Positions 10,941-22,132 of a stretch of DNA of 64,000 bases are shown here, one piece after another. The notes beneath the pieces were generated by a model. That model did no database searches, was not told the origin of the DNA, and was given only the letters and a program-made list of their open reading frames with translations. The stretch is from Prosopocoilus inquinatus (Eukaryota; Arthropoda; Insecta; Coleoptera; Lucanidae). A program made the translations under genes and the position numbers. The stretch covers positions 5,828,001 through 5,892,000 of the forward strand of contig CM069869.1 of NCBI GenBank assembly GCA_036172665.1, in the 5' to 3' direction. Numbering within the stretch: position 1 is the first letter of the stretch; every line of letters starts with the position of its first letter.

Positions 10941-13225
10941 GGCTGAGTTGCACCCTGACATATGATGACTGACAGCTGAAATTTATGCATTAATATGTGT
11001 TAGTTAATTCGTGATTAAAATATAATTCATGTTAAAACAAACGCTGTTGCACCGACGTATATTTAACTTGAATTAGTTGATTTCCGATTAAAGTGAAACG
11101 TCATTAGTATAGATGACGTGTCACGAGTAAGTATGACGTTACTGTTATGATTCGTCATTATCCAGTCCGTTTTATCCGATAGTCAATTTAAATACAACTC
11201 ACTTGCGGCTTTTCTTTTAAAAAGGGAACGTTAAACCAACCAAAACTTCGTTAATTTAAATTAAATTCATAATAGCAGTTAACTCTTGTTCGATGAATTA
11301 TAATATTGTTTATTATTAGTATTAATGTAATTAACTAATGTAAGCTTAAATAAATATAAAAATATACCGTCAATGTTTATAATTTAAAAAAATATTAGTT
11401 CTGGCTTAATTAAAACAGCATTTTGTAGCTGAAGAAAGTACTTTATTGACCGTTAAAAACTATCGTGAAATTTATAGGGTAAAACTTGCCTAATTTGTAC
11501 TAACGCTTAAATGGTGTCTCCACAATTTTTGATAAGGGTGAGAAGCATCTCCAGCCTATAACTATAAATGACAATGAACTATATGGTTTAAGCTAGCCAT
11601 AATATTGTGATATGCCCTCCAGTTTTCATAATGATTTAGTTTCAGTTTTGGTTAAGATAAAGAATAAGTTTTTAGTTAAGAGTATAATTTCATAAAGTTC
11701 TTGCTCTTTGGTAATTAATTAAATGATGTGACAAATAAAAGACTTTAGAAACAAGCTGAAAATATCTTGACGTATCCTAAACTGGTTGTTTGCTTTTGAT
11801 AAAGCTGCTTGTTTCTAAAGTCTTTTATTTTTCTCATAAATTCTGTTAATATACTTCTCAGCATTTATTTTTGTTGGTTTTTGAACGATTGACCAAACTA
11901 TTAGGCGTGGGTTTGAATCGTTTCCTGGTATGTGTGGATTCTATGTGAGAAAAACAATTTTCATGTGTCGGAGGGTGTTCGGATTCTGACCGGCTCCTTG
12001 GAATTGGATTTTCTGCGTTTTCCGGGTTTAAATTGAATACCGAAAGAGTTATAAACATCTGTAAGTCGGTCGCAGTCGCTACGGGCAATATTAGTAACTA
12101 GCCAGCCGCCTCCTCAAAGGAATGGCTTTGTCGAATTACTTGATCGCATTAGAACGAAAATACATGAAAAAAAAAAACCAAATAATTTCGTTGTCGTGGA
12201 AACAAAAATTGCCAAGTCACACGTATTTGGACCCACAATGACCTGTATATTCTAAATATTTAAAAATGTAAAAGCCGTTCCAATTAGAATAAGAAAGTTG
12301 ATTTAATTTTCGGTGAAACCGGAAGTCGTACGGGGGCCAGTACTACATCAAAAAATTTTTATTTAATTTATTTGTCCCAAATTTTATGTAAACAATTAAA
12401 ATTCTAGAAGAGTGAATATATAGCATGGAGACTCTGTATTGTGTACTGGATATGAGCAAGCAGCGGATGGATTCATCATATATTAAAATTATTTTTATGG
12501 AATCTTGTAAGTAAATTTATTGTATATTATATATACACATTCATTCAACGACTTATAATGTCTCGGGCAAAGCAAATCGCCTGTATTCGTCATCAAAAAC
12601 CTCAATTCCGCCGCTCACTGGATATGAGATTATTAGAATTTTTTTCTTGTTTTGAACTACACTATCATCTGTCAAACTTTGTCCAGGTTTTTTATAACAC
12701 CCTGTATATTTTATGAATTTACGTATTTTTTTAATTTTTAAAGAGAAATTTGTATTGTTTTTAAATTATGTTAGTTCAACTAATAATTTCTTCGTGTTAA
12801 ACAAACCACTACTGCTTGTTCCAATATAATAATAATTTATTATTCATTTTTAATACATTTTCGGTCGTAATCGTTCAGAAGAATTCGTGATTAACGCTCT
12901 TGTATGCTTCAGAAATTTATAATAAATCCTTTTAACTCGTGTTAGACACGCTAATCGAAAAATAATGACGAATTAACTAATTCAGATTTACTAATTAAGA
13001 TTAGGACAAACTACGGTCGGTGCAACTCGAAAATCTCTAATTCAGATTAGTTAATCTGTGTTAACGTTAATTGAGGCTGAAATTGCAGGTCGTTACTTGC
13101 CGAATCAACTAACTCAAGTTTGTTAATCATAGATTAGGGCAAATTAAGGTCGGTGCAACTGAAAAGTTGCTAACTCAGATTAGTTAATCTGTGTTAACGT
13201 TAATCAAGGTTGGTGCAACTCAGCC
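10941..13225. mobile_element. Degraded PIF/Harbinger-like element without ORF
   Basis: The left end GGCTGAGTTGCACC (10941) is mirrored by GGTGCAACTCAGCC ending at 13225, followed by TTA (13226-13228). Subterminal blocks match copy A at 9925. The right end is expanded: motifs of the type GGTCGGTGCAACT occur at about 13016 and 13150, and TTAGTTAATCTGTGTTAACG is repeated, so about three partial units lie at 12950-13225. No transposase or Myb-like frame is visible. The minus-strand frame 11858-12088 has no motif. Pairing of these two ends is likely but not proven. Confidence 0.45.
11733..11830. repeat. 24-bp perfect inverted repeat (hairpin)
   Basis: The sequence at 11733-11756 (AAATAAAAGACTTTAGAAAC...) is exactly mirrored at 11807-11830, with a 50-base spacer. 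This could be a small foldback insertion inside the Harbinger-like element. Confidence 0.6.
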
Positions 13226-13333
13226 TTAGAGTTATAAGTACTTGTACAGCGTGTTCTTTAATCTGAATCGTTATGTATTCCATACTATTCAATAAACAAT
13301 TGTTTTGGCTCCTCTATAACACCCTGTATAGTG

Positions 13334-13576
13334 TATACTGTTAACGGATAAAATAGCGACATCTTACTATCGCTTTCTGACCTGATATTGCAGTAGGATA
13401 GACAAAAAGGATAATAAATAAATAAATTGGATAAGTCGTTTTTGTTTGCAGTGGAAATGTCGAGCTACGTCTCTGCTGAAGAAGCCCCAAGCAGGGCTGA
13501 AACAGCTGTCTAGAGGCTGCTCGAGGTTTTCACTGCAATCAAAAACGATTTGCACAAAATTTTTATACTGTTAACG
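13334..13576 (+). mobile_element. 217-bp hammerhead-carrying retroposon-like insertion with 13-bp flanking repeats
   Basis: TATACTGTTAACG occurs at 13334-13346 and 13564-13576, bracketing a 217-bp insert. The insert starts ATAAAATAGCGACATCTTAC, a boundary shared with the mini-insert at 57813-57866. Its right half is a long hairpin, 13433-13465 pairing with 13519-13551, with the ribozyme at the tip. It has no ORF. The overlapping minus-strand frame 13367-13555 is incidental. The layout is that of a small non-autonomous retroelement with a self-cleaving RNA. The mobilising machinery is unknown; Penelope is a guess from ribozyme type. Confidence 0.65.
13470..13516 (+). ncRNA. Hammerhead ribozyme, complete consensus core
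   Basis: Stem I is TCTCTG/TAGAGG (13470-13475 with 13511-13516, ends wobble), extended by the outer hairpin. The core CTGAAGA is at 13476-13482. Stem II is AGCCC/GGGCT (13483-13487 with 13494-13498) with loop CAAGCA. GAAA is at 13499-13502. Stem III is the loop-less palindrome CAG/CTG, followed by T13509 and cleavage-site C13510. Every invariant hammerhead position that I can check is present. The missing stem III loop matches variants reported to act as dimers. Confidence 0.75.
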
Positions 13577-15099
13577 TGTATAGTACAGGCATAGGCGAAT
13601 AATTTCTTTTCTTCTGTTTTTTTTTTCTCTTCTTAAAAAAAACTGGCGCAAGAACTAAATCAGCTAATCAAGTTCAATCAGGTCACAGGACGTCGTTCAA
13701 TCTCGGCCGGCAATAAACCGAGCGCGTTGATTTATTAAGACCGATACATTTTTAGAGATGATTGTTCCTTATTGAATGTAAAATACTCAATCAGAGACTA
13801 ATGTTACACCCAGTTAGCCGTTAACAATGGCGCGTAGGTGTCCAACCGTGAAATATTTATGGGCTTTGCGGTATGCAAGCGCGCGATTCAGCGTCGGTCG
13901 GTGCAAAGCAGAACCTGAATTTTGCACCTTCCTTTCCAGTTGACATATTTTATTCAGATCCATTGTTATTTTAATTTCTTTTCTTTTTCTTTTTAATTGA
14001 GGCTGATATTAAATTTTGAATTTTTTAAATATTTAAGTTAACAATTGTAGCAAATAATAAGAAACGTAGGCTGATTATTTGGACTACGTTGGCTGTGGAT
14101 GACGTCGGAAACATTACTTACTGGAAAACTGAAGCCAAATGGCAGTGTGGCCACTCCCGAAAGGGAATCGTACTAACAAGGTATACTATCAACGAGGGAC
14201 CGTTCACGGTTCTCATGGTGACCCTCTAGGAACACAATTGGGAGCTCTAAGGTTATTAAACTGTTGCGCAATCTAAAAAGCAAAACAAGAAAAAGCACCT
14301 TTAAACATGTAAGCTTATCTACCGTCTTGTGATTTCAAATCTGTGAGCCATATTTCACTGATCATCCTGATACCGAGTATACGCTAAGCTACTTCCGGGA
14401 CTGAACGAAGGTGCTTGCTTACAGTTAGTGATCCTAATGTCCATAAATTATATTGAAAATAATCTTATTTCTTGTCCGCCGAGTCGGAAAATTAATTACG
14501 CCGTAGACGTGACACCCGTGCACAAAATACGGTTCATCTTGCGCGCACCTCGGACCTGTAATGTTAATAAGAAAATGATGTCGCAATTTGTCTTGTTGAT
14601 ACGCTAAACAAATTGCGCGGCAAATCCGCTTAGCAAGACGTTTATTTTGACAAATATCCCGATTTTTGCTGGTTGCCTTAATGCACGAACATAATTGCGC
14701 GCAAGGAGCGCAAGATTCCTGGAAGTTCATTGTCCCGGGGATATTTTAGAACTGCATGGGTTGCACTAACACACACACTGTGTGCGTTCACTGCAGGCTA
14801 GTTTTATTATAGATGTGACCTGTATTTTATCACAACCATAAACTCTGTAAGGGCCTTTAATTTCTGAAAGCTCTACTTATTGAAAAATAAAGAAAAGTTA
14901 ATGTAAGAGCGCACTGTTTCTCAAACTTTGGTCTTGCTGCCAATACCTGTATTTCTTTTTTTATTTAAGGAGATAACATGCTTTAAAAGCAACAATTTTG
15001 AATAATAAAATTTCGCCGCCACCACGATGGTTTTTACGTAACGAAAGAGCATTGTGACTTTCCGATTAAACATTAAAATTACTCGTTCGAAGACGAATC
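13577..15099. other. No gene supported; moderately CpG-rich
   Basis: No TE signature is recognised except CACTGTTTCTCAAACTTTGG at about 14911, which resembles a hAT end without partner. The minus-strand frame 14434-14730 (98 codons, cysteine-rich) has no family that I recognise and lacks supporting splice or codon evidence. The region may be single-copy noncoding DNA. Confidence 0.4.
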
Positions 15100-15214
15100 C
15101 TTGAGCTACGAGAAACTGTACAAACAAACAAAATCCCTTTGTGTGCTACAATGGATTTATTGAGCATTAATTTAAACTAAAACATTTAATATATAATTCA
15201 GATTAAAAAGTACA

Positions 15215-15340
15215 CGACTTGTACTATACCTCATGAGGTAGAACGCAGCAACAGAGACTATGCAGTGACCTGGGAGGTCTTCGATTCGCTTCCAGGCATC
15301 GAGGCTAGCTTTCACAGCAAGTAGAAACGAGAAACTGAAG
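15215..15340 (+). mobile_element. tRNA-like SINE unit 1
   Basis: GAGGTAGAACGCAGCAACAG is followed by a degraded box-B region, GGTCTTCGATTCG. This resembles the D-arm and T-arm halves of a tRNA (GGTAGARCGC and GGTTCGAATCC). It is degraded and has no intact cloverleaf. Confidence 0.5.
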
Positions 15341-16011
15341 AAACACATAAAATCCCTTCGTGTGCTACAATGGATTTATTTAGTATTAATTTATTGTCAT
15401 TTTTTATTATTCTATTATTCTAATTGTTCTTAGTTGGAAAAATATAAAATATTTATTTTAACAAATAAAAGGGGCGCGTAATTGTAACACTGCTGGGCAA
15501 TATAAATTAACATACAGCATAAATAAGACAGGTAAAATAAATATAGAATAAGTAACAAGGCAGATTGCTCAAGTCTTGTAAAGAAATCTGTACAACTAAC
15601 TTAATAAATAGTTCTAATCATTCTTCTTTAAATATTATATTATAATATTCTTATGTTTACTTAAGTAGTTTATTGTGCTGATTTATTTTGCAACTTTTTG
15701 GCAATTGTATGTACAAAATTAATTCTATGTAATTAATTAAATCGATGTACTGTGAACGTAAAGCTTAAACAGCTCAGTCTGAATAAGTCAAAACTCATGC
15801 ACCATGCAATCATACAAGCCCCTAGATGCACTGGACGTATGGTTTTCGAACGCACCTTTTTATTCTTAATTTTCTGTTAGATTTCGTTGCTTTGTATCAA
15901 CTTTTGTGGTTCATGTAAACTGATTAAATCCATGTGTACATGTACTTGTTAAATAAATAAATAAAATGAACAAATAAAAATAAATTTAAACTAAAAGATT
16001 TAATATCCAGG

Positions 16012-16159
16012 GTGAGTGGAGACAAATGAGACAAACTTCGGGAATGTATTGTACACGTAAAAATAAGTAAAAAAAAAACTCTAATGTGAGTGGAGACAAA
16101 TGAGACAAACTTCGGGAATGTATTGTACACGTAAAAATAAGTAAAAAAAAACTCTAATG
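16012..16159. repeat. 74-bp exact tandem duplication
   Basis: The unit GTGAGTGGAGACAAATGAGA... ending CTCTAAT occurs at 16012-16085 and again from 16086, differing only in the length of an A-run. It duplicates the terminus of the inverted-repeat element. Confidence 0.85.
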
Positions 16160-16810
16160 TTCGATTTTCATTTGTTTTCGAGTTATAACGTTTTAACAAA
16201 ATACCCTACATTTTTTTCTCAATTGAAGTATTTACATCAGAAGATATTTAGGTAATGCAGAACAACGAAATCAGAATACCTAAGGAATATTTGAATATAG
16301 AATAAAAGTGGAAAATCGACATGCATAATTCGACGAATATTCAATACCGGTGCTTCCATTAAAGAAAGAAAAGAAGAACTGAAGAGCGCAACGTCTAATG
16401 TGCATAAACGAGCCAAGTCGTTGGAGGCGCATTTGAAAATTTGCTGTAAAAATTAAATGGCACATTGTCCAGTCAGAATTCTTGAATTCTTGAATTCTCA
16501 TTGAATTTCGCCTAAAAAAAAATTAATAGTTGTGACAGTACACTTTCCTGAAATGTTCAAATATCGCAACCCTTGCAATTTAGTTGTAGGAATTAATATT
16601 CAAATTTCATAAAAAGGAAACTGCATTCGTATACTAGGGAAACTTCTGATCTGAATACTTCAATTGAGGAAAAAATATGTAAGGTATTTTGGTAAAACGT
16701 TACAGCTCGAAAACAAATGAAAATCGAAATACATCTGATTTTTTTTTTCTTACTTTTACGTTTACAATATATTCCTGAAGTTTGTTCCATTGCTCCCCAC
16801 TCGCTCTGTA
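16086..16810. mobile_element. Long-inverted-repeat element (array copy 1)
   Basis: The left arm, about 16086-16240 (GTGAGTGGAGACAAATGAGA, then TTTTCATTTGTTTTCGAG, then TCAATTGAAGTATT), is mirrored at about 16650-16810 (ACTTCAATTGAG ... CTCGAAAACAAATG ... TCCACTC-type end). The inner 400 bp recur at 18810-19200. No transposase is present. The superfamily is not clear. Confidence 0.6.
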
Positions 16811-16829
16811 TAATTTAGATTAAAAAGAA

Positions 16830-16960
16830 TTTGACTTGTGATGGTATCTTATCAGGTAGAACGCAGCAACAGAGACTCTGCAGTGCCCTGGAGGTCTTCG
16901 ATTCGTTTCGGGGCATCGAGGCTAGTTTTCACAGTAAGTAAAAACGAGAAACTGTACAAA
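16830..16960 (+). mobile_element. tRNA-like SINE unit 2
   Basis: CAGGTAGAACGCAGCAACAG with GGTCTTCGATTCG downstream, collinear with the units at 15215 and 19400. An A-rich tail (ACAAACAAATAAAATTCC) follows at about 16955. Confidence 0.5.
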
Positions 16961-17185
16961 CAAATAAAATTCCTTCGTATGCTACGATGCATTTATTTAG
17001 TAGATATTAATTTAAACTAAAAGATTTAATATCCAGGGTGAGCGGAGAGGAATGGGACAAACTTCAGAAATGTATTGTACACGTAAAAATAAGTAAAAAA
17101 AACTCAAATGTTCGATTTTCATTTGTTTTCGAGTTGTAACGTTTTAACAAAGTATCTTACATGATATTTTTTCTCAGTTGAAATT

Positions 17186-18712
17186 TAGTTTAGTTTAGTT
17201 TATTAAATCCCCCAAAGACAAAGAACATGTGTAGAGTGTGTCAGGTACATATTGACTAGAAACTATAAATAAGACAATGAACACATTGTTGTCACAGGGA
17301 GAAAAATTCATCTAAATTGTATAAGGAGTAATTGATTAGGTAGGATTTGAGAGTCGATTTAAAACTGATAAATGGAGTGCGATTTTTTATATGTTCAGGC
17401 AATTTGTTAAAAATTTTTAAGCCAATGAAGGTCATAGAATTCTTGGTAATATCTGTTCGTGGTGTGGGCAAATAGAAATTTAGATTGTTTCTGGTATAGT
17501 GATTATGTATAGAATTGCATTGCATAAATTTTGACATGTTTTTGATATATATATAAGAACAAATTTCAAGAATGTAAATCGAAGTAAGCGTTAAAATTTT
17601 TAAAGTCCTTAAAAATGTTTCTACAAGATGCTAAAAACGGGACACCCGCTCTTAATCTCACTATTCTTTTCTGCGCTAGAAAAATTCTATTTGAAGGTGG
17701 AGAAATACCCCAAAGAGTGATACCATAGGATATCCTGGAGTAAAATTGAGAGTAGTTGCTCTTTTGAAAGAACGTTTCTCAATATTCTAACCTGAAAACA
17801 AACGACGTTCAGACGTGAATGTAGTTTGGAGCAGTGGGTACCCCAATGCAAGGTTTCATCTAAATTGACACCTAGAAACATTGTGTCTTTAGCATGACGT
17901 AATTGCCTATTATTAATATTTATATTTAGAAGGGAAAGATATCGATTCTGTTTACAGTGAAACTAAGGTAACATGTTTTGGGGATATTCAGATAAAGATG
18001 GTTTGAAGAAAACCATATAGTTCATTTATCCATGAGGGCTGAAGTGACTGAATCTTCTAGAGGTTTTTCAGAGATAAGAACAGAAGTGCCATCGGCATAT
18101 ATGGTTAAATCATATTCGGAAAGATAATGTGGAAGATCATTAATAATAGCAAAAAGAGAATTGGGCCGAGAATTGACCCCTGAGGGACGCCAGTACTATT
18201 ATTAGCCAAATTAGATCTATAACTTTTATTTAATTCACCACATTATTAGTGCAAGATTTCGAGAAATTGTTTCCTGTTGGATAAGTAAGAGTGAAACCAG
18301 TCGGCCACAATTCCCCTTATCCCGACATTATTTAATTTTTTAATTATGTTTTGTGATCAACACAATCAAAGGGTCGGCTGAGATCACAAAAGATACCGAT
18401 TGGACATTCGCCTTTATTTAGGTAGTCAATGATTTTATTATCAAAAGAATCGATTGCAGTAAGTGTAGATCTTTTGGAACGAAAACCGTGCTGACTACCG
18501 TTAAGAATATCGTGTTTATTTACAAAAGTCCTTAGCCGGTCAAGCATTATATATTCAAAAACTTTGGAGAAAGCTGATGTTAATGCTATAGGGCGATAGT
18601 TTTCTGGTAAATTAGTATTATTTTTCTTATAGATAGGACAGATTTTAGAAATCTTTAAATATGACGGGAAAACACCCTCTGAAAAGGGTACTTCCCTCAA
18701 AAGAAATATAGG
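17186..18712 (-). pseudogene. LINE reverse transcriptase, minus strand, nested in the array
   Basis: The element is 5'-truncated inside the RT fingers. 18700-18344 encodes NLPENYRPIALTSAFSKVFE and DILNGSQHGFRSKRST. The block 18340-17890 is broken by shifts but shows GVPQGSILGPILF, and YADG in place of the catalytic YADD. 17881-17687 (MFLGVNLDETLHWGTH) and 17537-17292 (NNLNFYLPTPRTDITKNS) are the thumb and C-terminus. The 3' tail is a repeated TAAAC unit, seen on the plus strand as TTTAGTTTAGTTTAG at about 17187-17205. Flanks on both sides belong to one long-inverted-repeat element, so the LINE inserted there. It is a different LINE family from 515-2325. The catalytic change and the shifts make it inactive. 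Confidence 0.85.
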
Positions 18713-19390
18713 AATTCAGATCAGAAGATTCGCTAGTATACAAATGCGGTTTTTGTGTAAATTTGAACATCTCACAGTAGTGCAATTTTTCAAGTGTGTA
18801 TTTAGGTAATGCAGAACAACTAAAAAAAAAAAACAATACCTAAGGAATATCTGAATATAAAATAAAAGTGGACAATTGACACGAATAATTCGAGGAATAT
18901 TCAATATTGGTACTTCCATAAAAGAAAGAAAAGAAGAACTGAAGAGAGCAACGTCTAATGTACATACATAAACGAGCCAAGTCGTTGGAGGCGCATTTGA
19001 AAATTTGATACAAAAATTAAATGGCACATTGTCCAGTCACAATTCTTGAATTCTCATTGAATTTTTATTTCAGGTGTTCGCTTAAAAAAGAAACTAATAA
19101 CTGTGATAGTACACTTTCCTGATATGTTCAAACATCGTAACACTTGCAATTCAGTTGTAAGAATTAATGTTCAAATTTCATAAAAAAGAAACTGCATTTG
19201 TATACTAGGGAAACTTCTGATCTGAATACTTCAATTGAGAAAAAAATATTAGTAAGGTATTTTGGTAAAACATTACAGCTCGAAAACAAATTAAAATGGA
19301 ATTACAACATTTGAGTAATTTTTACGTTTACAATATATTCCTGAAGTTTGTTCCATTGCTCTCCACTCACTCTGTATAATTTAGATTAAA
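18713..19390. mobile_element. Long-inverted-repeat element (array copy 2), right part
   Basis: With 17035-17185 on the other side of the nested LINE this forms a second copy of the element at 16086-16810. Its right arm (19215-19390) mirrors 17035-17185. The arm is longer here because the mirror of GTATACTAGGGAAACTTCTG is visible at 18726-18745. Confidence 0.6.
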
Positions 19391-19399
19391 AACAATATG

Positions 19400-19510
19400 A
19401 CTTGTGCTGTACCTTATCAGGTAGAGCGCAGCAACAGAGACTCTGTAATACCCTGAGGGGTCTTCAATTCGTTTCGGCATCGAGGTTAATTTTCACAGCG
19501 AGTAGAAACA
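19400..19510 (+). mobile_element. tRNA-like SINE unit 3
   Basis: CAGGTAGAGCGCAGCAACAG and GGTCTTCAATTCG match units 1 and 2. GGTAGAGCGC is the best tRNA D-arm match of the three. It ends in a CA-rich stretch (ACACACACAAACACACAA). Confidence 0.5.
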
Positions 19511-21462
19511 CACACACAAACACACAATAACTCATGTTTACCTGAAGGGGTTTCTAGGGGGTTAAACCTCTACCGCCAAAACAACCGTATGCTTAAACGA
19601 TTAGATTAAACGATAGATTAGGTGGACATTCGTTAATTTCACGTTTGCATATTTCTCCTTTGCATTCGTACAGGCGTAACGCAAGTTACCTAAATCAACC
19701 GGGAAACTTTAACAAGTTTTCAAATTAGTTTAGCTCGACGGGGAAGAGGGAACACATTCGCACGGTTCTACGGATGACACGGTCTTATCTTGTTTAGACT
19801 GTATTGCTTACTGTCCAACTCTTACCTACTGGGAAAGTTCATACTGAAATGAAATAAGTATAAATTCCATCCGTGGTGATTTTGCATGAAAACAAATCAA
19901 AATTACGAGTAATATAAAAATATAAAATCATTGGCAAAACGTACCGGTGAATCTAATCAACCAAATCAAATTTACCTGTATCATGACTGACAAGTTTGTT
20001 ACTCGAACCGCAGTCTAGATTGATTAGCTCGAAGCTACATATCGTTAAAAGCCAATGACTTTTTGACTTTTGTTCAATACATGAACCGAAATCGAAACCA
20101 TTCCATAATTGAGCCAATTGGAGTATAGTTGTGGAGCTGATCGGGCCGTAGTTAAAACAAGCGATTGCGACGCGGGAGTCTTATCAGCAATATAAAATAC
20201 CATGCAAAAATTTATTCGTTGTTAAAGGGTTAATGAGGAGGATACGAAACGGACACAGTTCTTTACTCATGTAATCTCTTATCAAAAGAGATAGCGTCGA
20301 TTATTTGAGGTATGGATCTCTCCACTTCGAATAGTTAATGAGGACTATCCGAAACATCCAAAAGTCAAGTGCAGAGATGAATTATTGGTGTGCGTGAGGT
20401 GTATGACGCTTAAACGTTGCATCTAAATTCACCGAGCCTGTTATCGAACTGGATACACTTTGATAATTAATTATAGATTAATCTATTATTATATGTCAGC
20501 TATGAAAAATCGTTTGTCCACTGTTTACATATACCGTTTGAATCTATCAACAACCGCTGAAATATTCCAAATTTAGTTTAACTTAATTCTTGAAACTATG
20601 CGACATGCAATACTAACAAACATCATGTATTAGGTCTTCATTTAAACTTGTATCACTCGTGGACTACGATGTGTCATACAAATTACTTAACAGTCGCCTG
20701 AAATTCGTAAAACCCTTGATCGACGTTACTATGAAAAATTAGTAACTATTAGATTGAATTCTGTCGCAGTTCTGCCAATTATGTATATTAATAATATCTG
20801 TTTTTTTATTTATTTACCATTGAAGTATGCCGTAAAAGTTTAGGAAAAAAGTGGTACTTACGGAAGTAACTAAACTTTGACAATGAAAGTCATTTTGATT
20901 TTGAGTTTAAGGTTACTGCCAATGAAGCATTTTTTTTGTTGCAATGTTTTCTTTTCTTCACAAGGTGTATTTTTCATTTTTTTAAATTATATTGCCAAGT
21001 TAATCGTTGCAAATCTTTTCTGAACGTGTAATTTAAACATTTGTCCGTAGCAGTATGTTTGGCAAAAAAAGAACTTTTCAATTCGTCTCGTTTTTTCGCC
21101 AATACTATATTCTTACACACTTTTGTGACAACTACAATAAGTATTTCTAAATGAAAAGTACGCTTACAAATTTGAAATGTACTCACTGCAAAAATTTCCC
21201 CTAATTTGTCAATAATTTCCATTTTCTGACCTGTCAGTTTGATACCTTACAAATGTTTTTTGTATAGCAATTTTCATCTCGCGTCTTACAATTTTCACCA
21301 TTTTGGCATAAAATAATTAATTACTTACATAACAAATTGACTTGTAGAATTAACATACAAACGGATATTTCTTAAAGTTGAGAGTTTACAACACCGGTTG
21401 ATCTATTTGATCTGAAGTGTCACATTTTGGCATATGTTACAATGACAGGAATTTAATTTGTC
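19511..21462. other. No gene recognised; weak repeat similarity
   Basis: Around 20000-20110 the sequence TTACTCGAACCGCAGTCTA, then AAGCCAATGA, resembles 49698-49765, suggesting an old shared repeat. The minus-strand frame 20974-21222 (82 codons) has no motif that I know. Confidence 0.35.
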
Positions 21463-21707
21463 TAATGGCCGTTTGCACCATGTCTAGTTAAAAATTAAAC
21501 CAGGTTTAACAGTAAACCCAGTTTGCACCGCGGCTTAAACCGTAGTTAAAAACTTGCTAAACCAACTCGACGTTAAACCATCATGGACGGCGGATTAAAT
21601 TGAGTTGGTTTAGCGAGTTTTTAACTACGGTTTAAGCCGCGGTGCAAACTGGGTTTACTGTTAAACCTGGTTTAATTTTTAACTAGACATGGTGCAAACG
21701 GCTATTA
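21463..21707. mobile_element. Palindromic MITE, arms about 105 bp
   Basis: GGCCGTTTGCACCATGTCTA at 21467 is mirrored by TAGACATGGTGCAAACGGC ending near 21702. Arms match almost fully, with AACCAACTC/GAGTTGGTT flanking a loop of about 35 bases. The GTTTGCACC terminus resembles the Harbinger-type MITEs at 55071 and 55722. The target duplication is not clear. Confidence 0.8.
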
Positions 21708-22132
21708 TTTAACTTTAATAGCCACCTAATAAAATAAAATCATGACTTACTTGATGGTAAATAAATAAAAAACAGATATTAGCTATCATATAGAATTTTT
21801 GGTCACGTGGAACACAATCAATTATATGAAGACCCATTATATTTATAAGGAAGGCGGCTGTCGATTTGGCAATGCCAGTATCGGTAAGAATCGAAAAAGC
21901 GATAAACCGGGATATTTGACGTCTCGAAAGAGCTAACCGGGACACCAGAGCATTAGACTCAAAATCGGGACAATTTCGATTAATCGGGTCACCTGGCAAT
22001 CCGACACAAGCAACTTCTCTTAACCCAACCTCACTTCTTAACTATGTGTTCTGAAAATTAACTTCAATTCTCCTAATTTTCAATAAAATATGCCAGGCTG
22101 CATTAAATATTAAATATTAATGCACTTTTACC
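21708..22132. other. No feature recognised
   Basis: The minus-strand frame 21715-21999 (94 codons) has no recognisable domain. A T-run at about 22134-22142 marks the poly-A end of the R1-clade LINE. Confidence 0.4.

Larger units (their letters stand above)
15100..19510. repeat. Composite tandem array of SINE-like and inverted-repeat units
   Basis: The same order of modules repeats: a tRNA-like unit; AAATCCCTTCGTGTGCTAC; TTAATTTAAACTAAAAGATT; TAATATCCAGGGTGAG; an inverted-repeat element; TATAATTTAGATTAAAAA; then the next tRNA-like unit. tRNA-like units start near 15221, 16835 and 19405, and a fourth tail is visible at about 15105-15130. The distance 16835-19405 shrinks to about 1 kb once the nested LINE is removed. 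This looks like a repeat unit copied in tandem, then diverged. Confidence 0.65.

Noticed and set aside
13367..13555. 62-codon minus-strand protein
   Set aside because: It lies across the hammerhead hairpin; the RNA structure explains the sequence better.
14434..14730. Cysteine-rich 98-codon minus-strand frame as host gene
   Set aside because: No family is recognised, no signal peptide or regular Cys spacing is convincing, and no splice evidence can be seen.
16838..16925. Functional tRNA gene in the array
   Set aside because: Only D-arm and T-loop remnants are present, in three diverged tandem copies.
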